Assembly: GCA_050734915.1 (NCBI GenBank)
Contig: JBOHUX010000042.1
Coordinates: 1-15,846, forward strand
Reading direction: 5' to 3'
Source: JBOHUX01 sp050734915
Lineage (GTDB): Bacteria > Chloroflexota > Dormibacteria > Dormibacterales > Dormibacteraceae
Length of the DNA stretch: 15,846 nt
The position numbers and the translations under genes were made by a program. Positions 6,968 through 13,356 of the stretch are shown here, piece by piece (within the stretch, counting starts at the first letter, position 1; every line of letters begins with the position of its first letter). Under the pieces are notes generated by a model. It was not told where the DNA came from. It saw nothing but the letters and a program-made list of their open reading frames with translations, and did not search any database.

Positions 6968-8308
6968 ATGTCTGAGGTGAACATGCCCAAGCTCTCCGAC
7001 ACGATGGAGGAGGGCAGCGTCCTGGAGTGGAAGAGGCAGGACGGCGACCAGGTCAAGAAGGGCGACGTGCTGGCCGAGATCGAGACCGACAAGGCGAGCT
7101 TCGAGATCGAGGCCGAGGCCGGCGGCGTCCTCGAGATCGTGGCGGAAACCGGCCGGCCGGTGCCCGTCGGCGGCGTGATCGCCCGCATCGGTACAGGTGG
7201 CGAGCGTGCGGGTGACAAGGCCGGCGAGAAGAAGTCGGCCAAGTCCGCGGCACCGGAGGTCGAGTCAAGGGCGCCGGCCCCCTCGCAAGGTGAGGGGGCC
7301 GCCCCCGAAGCAGGGCCGGACGCCCGCGACGCGGAGCCGGAGGCCACGGATGAGACCGCGGCCGAAGGCGCCGACGAGGACCGGGCCGAGGCGAAGCCCC
7401 CGCGCGAGGAGCGCCCTGCCCGGCCGGACCGGGGCGGGGAGCCGTCCCGCGAGGAGGGCCGTGTCAAGGCCTCCCCCGTCGCGCGGCGTCTGGCCGGGGA
7501 GCGCGGCGTCGACCTCGCCACCCTCGAGGGCAGTGGCCCCGGGGGGCGGATCGTCAAGGAAGACGTGCTCGCCGTGGCCGGCCGGCGCCCCGCGCCGCCC
7601 TCGGCGCCCGAGATCGAGGTCCAGGAGCCGAGCCGCATGCAGGCCGCGGTCGCGCGCCGGATGGCCCAGTCGAAGGCCACCGTCCCCCACTTCTACCTCA
7701 CCGTCGAGGCGCGGGTGGACGAGGCGGTCAGGATGCGGCGGCAGCTCAAGGAGACGGTTCCCGACGCTGAGCGGGTGACCGTCACCGACATGCTGGTCCG
7801 CGCCTGCGCGCTCGCCCTGAGGAGGTTCCCGACCGCTAACGCGTCCTGGGTGGACGGCCACTTCGAGATCAGGCGACGCGTGAACATCGGCATCGCCGTC
7901 GCCATCGAGAGGGGCCTGATCGTCCCCGTCCTCGAGGACGCCGACCGCAAGGACCTGGTCCAGATCTCGATCGAGAGCCGCCAGCTGATCGAGCGCGCCC
8001 GTGCCGGTAAGCTCTCCGAGGGCGATCTGTCGGGAGGCACCTTCAGCATCTCCAACCTGGGCATGTTCGGCGTCGACGAGTTCAGCGCCATCGTCAACCC
8101 GCCCGAGGCCGCGATCCTGGCGGTGGGCGCGATCAAGGACGCGCCGGTGGTGGTGGATGGGCGGCTGGAGGTCGGCAAGGTCATGCGGATGACGGTCTCG
8201 GTGGACCACCGGGTCCTCTACGGCGCCGACGCGGCCCAGTTCCTGGCCGAGGTCAAGCGACTGCTGGAGAACCCGGTCAGCCTGGTGCTGCCCCCCCAAG
8301 GAGGGTAG
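6968..8308 (+). CDS. pdhC: Dihydrolipoamide acyltransferase E2 of the 2-oxoacid dehydrogenase complex
   Basis: Core of the complex; carries the acyl group on a lipoyl lysine and transfers it to CoA. It has 446 residues. One lipoyl domain (1-78) has the lipoylated Lys42 in EIETDKASFE. An acidic Ala/Glu/Pro linker (about 79-165) follows. The peripheral subunit-binding domain (166-204, KASPVARRLAGERGVDL to GGRIVKEDVL) docks E1 or E3. The catalytic domain (about 215-446) has FSISNLGMFGVDEFSAIVNPPEAAILAVG. The active-site motif reads SVDHRVLYGAD: His414 is present but the usual Asp of HxxxDG is Tyr418. ATG 6968 has GGAGG 6 nt upstream and lies 51 nt after pdhB. Acetyl (PDH) is the best guess for the acyl group; the sequence alone does not exclude a branched-chain or acetoin complex. 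Confidence 0.92.
   Translation: MSEVNMPKLSDTMEEGSVLEWKRQDGDQVKKGDVLAEIETDKASFEIEAEAGGVLEIVAETGRPVPVGGVIARIGTGGERAGDKAGEKKSAKSAAPEVESRAPAPSQGEGAAPEAGPDARDAEPEATDETAAEGADEDRAEAKPPREERPARPDRGGEPSREEGRVKASPVARRLAGERGVDLATLEGSGPGGRIVKEDVLAVAGRRPAPPSAPEIEVQEPSRMQAAVARRMAQSKATVPHFYLTVEARVDEAVRMRRQLKETVPDAERVTVTDMLVRACALALRRFPTANASWVDGHFEIRRRVNIGIAVAIERGLIVPVLEDADRKDLVQISIESRQLIERARAGKLSEGDLSGGTFSISNLGMFGVDEFSAIVNPPEAAILAVGAIKDAPVVVDGRLEVGKVMRMTVSVDHRVLYGADAAQFLAEVKRLLENPVSLVLPPQGG
7275..7301 (+). repeat. 10-bp perfect inverted repeat inside the pdhC linker
   Basis: Arms 7275-7284 and 7292-7301 (CGGCCCCCTC and its exact complement) flank a 7-nt loop GCAAGGT. It would be a very stable hairpin in the mRNA. 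It falls in the region encoding the flexible E2 linker, where an insert would be tolerated. It may be a copy of a dispersed palindromic element, an mRNA structure affecting translation, or chance in GC-rich DNA. Confidence 0.55.
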
Positions 8309-8320
8309 GCAGCTGGCGGG

Positions 8321-8336
8321 CCCTGGGCGCTCAGGG
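8321..8336. terminator. Possible weak bidirectional terminator hairpin between convergent genes
   Basis: The pdhC and MFS stop codons face each other across 22 bp. CCCTG (8321-8325) and CAGGG (8332-8336) form a 5-bp stem with a 6-nt loop that overlaps the MFS stop codon. There is no T-tract on either strand, so this is not a classic intrinsic terminator. Termination may depend on Rho or lie inside the coding ends. Confidence 0.22.
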
Positions 8337-9614
8337 TCGGGGGTCCGTCCTCCCCGCCCGCCGTCCCTCGGGCTCGCGGACGCCGGGCACGAGCAGGAAG
8401 GCGGCGGTCGTCACCCCGGCGATCACCCCCGCTCCGAGCAGGGTGAGCCGGGCGCCCAGGGCGCCGGCGACGGGGCCGGTGACGCCGTTCGAGATCGGGG
8501 TGAGGCTGAAGGAGATCGCCATGTCGAAGCTGGAGACACGGCCCAGCATCTGGTTCGGCACCAGCGCCCCCATCAGGGCGAACCAGATCATGTTGCCCAG
8601 GGCGATGCCCGAGTTGATGACAAGAGCGAGTCCCATCACCTGCCAGGCCGCGGTCGCCATCCCGATCGGGGCCACGGCGAGGGTGCTGACCGCCCAGGGC
8701 AGGAAGATCCAGGTCACGCTCCGCCGGGGCATCCCTCGTATCGCGATGTAGACGGCCGCGGCGATGGCGCCGAGGCCGCCCCCGGCATAGATCAGGCCGA
8801 GGTCGCTCGGGCTCCCATGCAGGTGGAACTTGAGGATGTAGGGGACGAGCACCTGCTGGGGCCCGGTCAGGGTGATGTTGGCCAGCGCCGCCGCCAGCAG
8901 CCCCGCCCAGATCCAGGGCTGGGAGCGGACGAAGCCGAGCGCCTGGCCGGCCTCGCGGAGGACCGAAGCCGGGGCGCCGGCGGGCCGGGCCCTCGCCGCC
9001 GGGGACGAGATCATTGCCAGGGTGACCGCCGCCACCCCGAAGCTGGCGCCGTCGAGGAGAAGGGCGACCCCGCTGCCGCCCAGGGCGACCAGGCCGCCCC
9101 CGACGGCGGGGCCGACCAGGCTCATGGCGACCGGCTGGACGAACTGCTCGACCGCGCTCGCCTGGGGCAGGAGATCGGTCGGAACCAGAGTCGGCACCAG
9201 CGCCCGGGAGGCGGGCATGAAGAACGCCTGGCTGATCCCGTAGACGACCACGAGCACCCAGATCTCCCAGAGGGCGACCGCCTGGAGCTGGGTGAGGACG
9301 CCGATCGCCCCCACCGCCGCCGCGCTCCCGACGTTGCCGGCGATCATGACCCTGCGCCGGTCGATGCGATCGCTGACGACGCCGCCGACGAGCAGGAGCA
9401 GCACCTGGGGCAGGGAGAACGCCGCGCCGACCACGCCGAGCGCGGTCGGCGAGTTGGAGAGGCGGTAGACCTCCCATGCGATGGCGACGAAGTAGACGCC
9501 GTCTCCGAGCAGCGAGACGGTGCTCCCCGACCAGAGCAGGACGAAGTCGCGGATGCCGAGGAGTTGGGCGAGGCTCGGGGGCAGGCGGAGGGGCACGGAA
9601 GCGGAGTCTGCCAC
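8331..9614 (-). CDS. MFS exporter (EntS/Mef-like, drug-efflux type)
   Basis: Inner-membrane transporter of 427 residues with about 12 hydrophobic segments in two halves. It begins IRDFVLLWSGSTVSLLGDGV, typical of the MFS_3 subgroup that includes macrolide and enterobactin exporters. The loop after the second or third helix reads SDRIDRRRVMIAG, the positively charged MFS motif A region (G-x-x-x-D-R-x-x-R-R). The QAFFMPASRALVPTLV segment is also typical of the subgroup. GTG 9614 was chosen because GGGAGG lies 6 nt upstream and the protein then begins VADSASVPLRLPPSL; the upstream open frame to 9848 is the shadow of the kinase gene. It lies 37 nt after the histidine kinase, probably in the same operon, which suggests export of a compound sensed by that kinase. 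The substrate cannot be told from sequence. Confidence 0.88.
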   Translation of the reverse strand: MADSASVPLRLPPSLAQLLGIRDFVLLWSGSTVSLLGDGVYFVAIAWEVYRLSNSPTALGVVGAAFSLPQVLLLLVGGVVSDRIDRRRVMIAGNVGSAAAVGAIGVLTQLQAVALWEIWVLVVVYGISQAFFMPASRALVPTLVPTDLLPQASAVEQFVQPVAMSLVGPAVGGGLVALGGSGVALLLDGASFGVAAVTLAMISSPAARARPAGAPASVLREAGQALGFVRSQPWIWAGLLAAALANITLTGPQQVLVPYILKFHLHGSPSDLGLIYAGGGLGAIAAAVYIAIRGMPRRSVTWIFLPWAVSTLAVAPIGMATAAWQVMGLALVINSGIALGNMIWFALMGALVPNQMLGRVSSFDMAISFSLTPISNGVTGPVAGALGARLTLLGAGVIAGVTTAAFLLVPGVREPEGRRAGRTDPRP

Positions 9615-9651
9615 CTCTGGCCTCCCGCTGGCGGGCGAGCGGGCCGGCCGG

Positions 9652-11028
9652 CTACACCGTCGCCGATCGGGGCAGGCGGAGCCGGAGGCTGAGCATGCCG
9701 TCCGACAGCTCCGCCCAGAGCCGGCCGCTCTGCGCCTCCGCCAGCTCTTTGCAGATGGCGAGGCCGAGGCCGACGCCGACCGTGGCCGACGAGCGGGAGG
9801 GGTCGGCGCGGTAGAAGCGATCGAACATCCGCTCCGGGTCCGGCGCATGGGCGCCGACGGGGTTGCTCACGGCCGCCTCCACCTCGTCCCCCGCCGGCCT
9901 CGCCGCCACCCGAACGGTGGATCCTTCGGGCGCGTACTTGACCGCGTTGTCGAGCAGGTTGGCGACGATCTGGTGGAGGCGGTCGGGATCGGCCTCGACC
10001 GGCGGCAGTGCCTCCGGCAGCGCGAACTCGAGCGCCAGGCGGCGCTCGATCGTGCGCTGGCGGTGGAGCTCCGCCTCCTCCTTGAACAGCACCGCCATGT
10101 CCACCGCCTGGAGGTGGTAGGCGGCCTGGCCGGACTCGACCCGGGCGAGGTCGAGCAGCTCCTGCGAGAGGCGCAGGACCCGTTCCGCCTCTTCATGGAT
10201 GATGATGGCCGCACGTCGCTGCTCGGCCTTGGTTCCGAGGCTCCCGTCGATCAGCGCCTGGCTGAAGCCGATCAGGCTGGTGAGGGGCGTCTTCAGCTCG
10301 TGGGAGGCGTTGGCGAGGAAGTCGCGCTGAAGCCGCCGGGAGCGCTCCACGGCTCCGGCCATGCGGTTGAACGCCTCCCCCACCACCCCGATCTCGTCCG
10401 TCCCCTCCTCCTCGACCCGCCGCGCGTAGTTGCCCGCCCCGATGTCCTCGGCGGCGCCGGCGAGCGCGGAGAGCCGCCGCGTCATCGCCCGGCCCACCAG
10501 CAGCGCCGCCCCAAGCGCGAAGGCGAGGGCGATCAGGGCGGCGATCACGAGCCGTGGCAGGAGCGAGGAGACGGTGGCGCCGGCGAGGCTGGAGACAGGC
10601 TGGGCGAGGACCAGGAACCCGCCTCGATAGGCGGCGGCGGCGGCCAGGTAGCTCTCGCCTTCCAGCGTCACGTCCCCCTCTCGGCGGGGCGTCGGGGCGG
10701 GGACCAGGAGCTGCTGGCCGGCGGCCGTCCCCCAGCTGTCGAACCTGACCACGCCATCCGGGCCGACCAGCAGGAGTCGGCGATCCGCCGGCCCCCGGGG
10801 AGCGATGGCGGTCATCCCCTGCTCCGCGCAGGCGCTGGGGGGGCCCTGACAGGCCTGCACGTACTGGCCGATCAGAGTTCGGTCACGGGGCAGGCTTTGC
10901 GAGAGCTGGACGCGGGCGGAGTTGACCTCGAGGCTCCTGACCAGGGCCCAGGTGATCGCGCCGCTCAAGATCAGGCTGACGCCGACGATCCCGACCGCCC
11001 CCAGGAGCAGCCGGAGGCGGAGGCTCAG
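9652..11028 (-). CDS. Membrane sensor histidine kinase
   Basis: Partner of the upstream response regulator; autophosphorylates on His and passes the phosphate to the regulator. It has 458 residues. TM1 is about 7-28, an external sensor about 30-156 contains two cysteines (Cys60 and Cys67), TM2 is about 157-180, HAMP follows, and HisKA has phospho-acceptor His243 in NASHELKTPLTSL. The ATPase has N box NLLDNAVKY (about 357-365) and G2 GVGLGLAI (418-425). The G1 box is degenerate: where D-x-G-x-G is expected the protein reads SNPVGAHAPDPERMFDRFYR. An in-frame TGA lies two codons before CTG 11028 and no ATG, GTG or TTG comes before 10968, which is inside TM1. CTG 11028 has the strong SD GAGGTGA 6 nt upstream and restores a full TM1, so it is taken as the start. 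The signal sensed is unknown. Confidence 0.9.
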   Translation of the reverse strand: MSLRLRLLLGAVGIVGVSLILSGAITWALVRSLEVNSARVQLSQSLPRDRTLIGQYVQACQGPPSACAEQGMTAIAPRGPADRRLLLVGPDGVVRFDSWGTAAGQQLLVPAPTPRREGDVTLEGESYLAAAAAYRGGFLVLAQPVSSLAGATVSSLLPRLVIAALIALAFALGAALLVGRAMTRRLSALAGAAEDIGAGNYARRVEEEGTDEIGVVGEAFNRMAGAVERSRRLQRDFLANASHELKTPLTSLIGFSQALIDGSLGTKAEQRRAAIIIHEEAERVLRLSQELLDLARVESGQAAYHLQAVDMAVLFKEEAELHRQRTIERRLALEFALPEALPPVEADPDRLHQIVANLLDNAVKYAPEGSTVRVAARPAGDEVEAAVSNPVGAHAPDPERMFDRFYRADPSRSSATVGVGLGLAICKELAEAQSGRLWAELSDGMLSLRLRLPRSATV

Positions 11029-11079
11029 CCCGGATCACCTCGTCGGGTGAGGATGAGGGTCCGTGAGAGGGGGTGCTTG

Positions 11080-11093
11080 GGCGCCCGGGCGCC
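11080..11093. repeat. 14-bp perfect palindrome between regulator and kinase genes
   Basis: GGCGCCCGGGCGCC reads the same on both strands and can form a 5-bp stem with a CCGG loop in the mRNA. It lies in the 88-nt gap between the response regulator stop and the kinase start. With no T-tract it is unlikely to be a full terminator; it could modulate the ratio of regulator to kinase, or be a chance GC palindrome. Confidence 0.35.
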
Positions 11094-11116
11094 GCCACGG
11101 ATCGGTGGATTCGGGC

Positions 11117-11824
11117 TCACGGGGCGGCTCCGGCGACGTCGAGCTTGTAGCCCACGCCCCAGACGGTCTGGATCGAGGGCTCGGTCACTCCCGCACCGCC
11201 CAGCTTCTCGCGGAGCTGCTGGACGTGGACGTCCACGGTCCGCGTGTAGCCGGGAAAGTCATAGCCCCAGACGAGGTCGAGCAGCTCGCTGCGCGGGAAG
11301 ACCCGGCCGGGGTGCCGGGCGAGCAGCGCCAGGAGGTCGAACTCCTTGGGGCGGAGCTGCACCCTCGCCTTCCCCGCCCGAACCTCGTGCCGGACGAGAT
11401 CCACCTCCAGGATGCCGGCCCGCACGACGGGGGGCTGGCCAGGCTCGGAGCGGGCCCGGCGGAGGAGCGCCCGGGCGCGCGCCACCAGCTCCTGCGGGTG
11501 GAAGGGCTTGGTCAGGTAATCGTCGGCGCCCAGCTCCAGCCCCACCACCTTGTCGGTGACCTCGTCGCGGGCGGTGAGCATGATGATCGGAACCTGGCTG
11601 GCGCCGCGGATCTCCCGGCAGATGCTGAGGCCGTCCATGCCTGGCAGCATGATGTCGAGCACGACCAGGTCGGGCTTGATCGCCTCGAAGCGGCTGATCG
11701 CCTGTGCGCCATCGGAGACTGAATCGACCTGGTATCCCTCGCGACCGAGGTAGAGCCGCGCCAGCTCGACGATGTGCTCCTCGTCGTCCACGACCAGGAC
11801 CCGCTGCCCGTTCACCGCTGGCAT
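11117..11824 (-). CDS. OmpR/PhoB-family response regulator
   Basis: DNA-binding partner of the kinase, 235 residues, normal for the family. The receiver domain (about 8-120) has acidic pocket Asp13/Asp14, phospho-acceptor Asp57 in DLVVLDIMLPGMDG, Thr84 (IIMLTAR) and Lys106 (YLTKPF). A winged-helix DNA-binding domain (about 135-230) has RPKEFDLLALLARHPGRVF and the recognition-helix region YTRTVDVHVQQLREKL, ending VWGVGYKLD. It is the first gene of a probable minus-strand operon with the kinase and exporter, which it may control. ATG 11824 is the only good start in frame, since ATGs a little upstream are out of frame or stopped. It has no clear SD. The 82 bp back to der probably hold its promoter. 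Confidence 0.94.
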   Translation of the reverse strand: MPAVNGQRVLVVDDEEHIVELARLYLGREGYQVDSVSDGAQAISRFEAIKPDLVVLDIMLPGMDGLSICREIRGASQVPIIMLTARDEVTDKVVGLELGADDYLTKPFHPQELVARARALLRRARSEPGQPPVVRAGILEVDLVRHEVRAGKARVQLRPKEFDLLALLARHPGRVFPRSELLDLVWGYDFPGYTRTVDVHVQQLREKLGGAGVTEPSIQTVWGVGYKLDVAGAAP

Positions 11825-11906
11825 GCCATCAGGAGATCATGGCCGCGTCAAGGCCCTGTGTGGGTCAGGCCAACAAAATGTAAAGGCGGTTCGGCCGGGG
11901 CCGGGA
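11825..11906 (-). promoter_or_regulatory. Probable promoter region of the regulator-kinase-exporter operon
   Basis: An 82-bp gap between der and the response regulator contains the only AT-rich patch nearby (around 11868-11885, with TTTACATTTTGTTG on the minus strand). TTTACA resembles a -35 hexamer, but the hexamer at the right spacing, ACACAG, is a poor -10. CATGAT close to the start is another -10 candidate. The operon promoter is probably here; exact boxes are not resolved. Confidence 0.3.
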
Positions 11907-13271
11907 TCACCGCCGCCGGCTCCGGGGCCGGGGCCGGGGCCGGGCGTCCTTCTCGTGACCGGCCCGGAGCACGATCTTGAGCGGGCTTCCCTGGTAGCCG
12001 AACCGGTCCCGGATGCGGTTCTCCAGGTAGCGGCGGTAGGAGAAGTGCAGGAGCCCGACGTCGTTGACGAACATGACCACCGTGGGGGCGTCGGAGGCGG
12101 CCTGGGTGGCGAACCGGAGCGTGAGGCGGCGCCCCTTGAAGCTGGGTGGAGGGCGGCCGTCGAAGGCCTCGCGGAGCACGTGGTTGAGCTCGTGCGTGGG
12201 CATCCGCACCCGGCGCCGGCCGACCACCTCCAGAGCCGCGGGGAGGATCCGTTGGATGCCCGCGCCGGTCTTGGCGGAGACGGTCACCAGCGGTGCGTGG
12301 GGGACGAATCGGAAGGCGGCGGCCAGCTCATCCTCCCAGACGCGGGCGCCGCGGTGCTCGGGATCGAGGAGATCCACCTTGTTGATGACGAAGATCAGCC
12401 CCTTCCCCGCCTCCAGGGCGTAGCCGGCCACATGCTGGTCCTGGGCCACGATCCCAGCCGAGGCGTCGATCACCACCAGGACCGCGTCCGCCCGCTCCAT
12501 GGCCCGGATGCCCCGCAGAAGGCTGTAGTGCTCCAGGCGGTCGCGCGCCGCCGACCGGCGGCGGATCCCGGCCGTGTCCACCAGCACCACGGGCAGGCCG
12601 TCGAACGTGAGCTCGGTGTCGACCGGGTCGCGGGTGGTGCCCGGGGTCTCGGAGACGACCGCCCGCTCGTCGCCGAGGAGGGCGTTGAGGAGCGAGGACT
12701 TGCCCACGTTGGGGCGCCCCATGATCGCCAGGCGCGCGATCTCCCCGTCCGCCTCGCCCTGATCCCCCGGAGCCGGCAGCGCCTCCAGCACCCGCTCCAG
12801 GAGGTCGTCGATCCCGATCCCGTGCTGGGCCGAGATGAGGACCGGATCCGCGAACCCCAGCTCCGAGAGCTCGTGGCGGAAGTGCTCCTGGCCCGGCGCG
12901 TCCGCCTTGTTGCCAGCCACGATGACGGGGGTGGCCGACCTTCTCAGGAGACGGGCGATGTCACGATCCACCGGCAGCAGCCCGTCGCGGACGCTGAGCA
13001 GGAGCACGATCACCTCCGCCTCCTCGATGGCCGTCCTCGTCTGCGACTCGATGGCCGCCTGGGAGGTTCCCTCGGCGGACCCCAGGTCGAGCCCCGCCGT
13101 GTCGATGACCGTGAACTCCCGACCGCGCCATTCGGCGACCCCATAGAGGCGATCGCGGGTGAGCCCGGCCAGCGGGTCGACGATCGCCTTCCGCCAGCCG
13201 ATCAGGCGGTTGAAGAGCGTCGACTTGCCGGTGTTGGGGCGACCGACGATGGCCACGACAGCTCGCGTCAT
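11907..13271 (-). CDS. der: Ribosome-assembly GTPase Der (EngA)
   Basis: Essential double GTPase that helps mature the 50S ribosomal subunit. It has 454 residues, within the usual range. GTPase domain 1 has GRPNTGKSTLFNRL near residue 10, then DTAGL and NKAD. GTPase domain 2 has GRPNVGKSSLLNAL, then DTAGIRRR and NKVD. A KH-like C-terminal domain with FKGRRLTLRFATQ and the VNDVGLLHFSYRRYLENRIR segment follows, then a short Arg/Pro-rich tail ending SRRR. ATG 13271 gives the canonical MTRAVVAIVGRPN. A GGAG directly abuts this ATG with no spacer, too close for normal SD use. A -10-like TTCAAT 7 nt before the A suggests a leaderless mRNA. The open frame to 13436 is not needed. It is divergent from the debranching-enzyme gene. 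Confidence 0.95.
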   Translation of the reverse strand: MTRAVVAIVGRPNTGKSTLFNRLIGWRKAIVDPLAGLTRDRLYGVAEWRGREFTVIDTAGLDLGSAEGTSQAAIESQTRTAIEEAEVIVLLLSVRDGLLPVDRDIARLLRRSATPVIVAGNKADAPGQEHFRHELSELGFADPVLISAQHGIGIDDLLERVLEALPAPGDQGEADGEIARLAIMGRPNVGKSSLLNALLGDERAVVSETPGTTRDPVDTELTFDGLPVVLVDTAGIRRRSAARDRLEHYSLLRGIRAMERADAVLVVIDASAGIVAQDQHVAGYALEAGKGLIFVINKVDLLDPEHRGARVWEDELAAAFRFVPHAPLVTVSAKTGAGIQRILPAALEVVGRRRVRMPTHELNHVLREAFDGRPPPSFKGRRLTLRFATQAASDAPTVVMFVNDVGLLHFSYRRYLENRIRDRFGYQGSPLKIVLRAGHEKDARPRPRPRSRRR

Positions 13272-13277
13272 CTCCAA

Positions 13278-13283
13278 ATTGAA
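13278..13283 (-). promoter_or_regulatory. Candidate -10 element of der
   Basis: On the minus strand TTCAAT ends 7 nt before the A of the der ATG, so transcription would start at or next to the start codon. It lacks the conserved A at position 2, and no -35 is evident. Weak call supported by the lack of a usable SD. Confidence 0.28.
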
Positions 13284-13342
13284 TCCGATCCGCCACGGCG
13301 CCGTCGTGGTCGGCCCGGGCGGGGCCGGCGGGCCCGCGCCCA

Positions 13343-13348
13343 TAGAAT
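13343..13348 (+). promoter_or_regulatory. Candidate -10 element of the debranching-enzyme gene
   Basis: TAGAAT fits the sigma-70 -10 consensus at T1, A2, A5 and T6 in an otherwise GC-rich region. The predicted transcription start (about 13355) is within 2 nt of the GTG at 13357, so the message would be leaderless or nearly so. No -35 hexamer is recognisable. Confidence 0.45.
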
Positions 13349-13356
13349 CAGTGGGA

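Noticed and set aside
9615..9848. N-terminal extension of the MFS protein
   Set aside because: It overlaps the kinase gene and is Arg/Ser-rich; GTG 9614 has GGGAGG at good spacing.
8817..11559. Long plus-strand frames opposite the MFS, kinase and regulator genes
   Set aside because: Antisense shadows with low-complexity Arg/Gly/Asp composition; minus-strand genes are clear.
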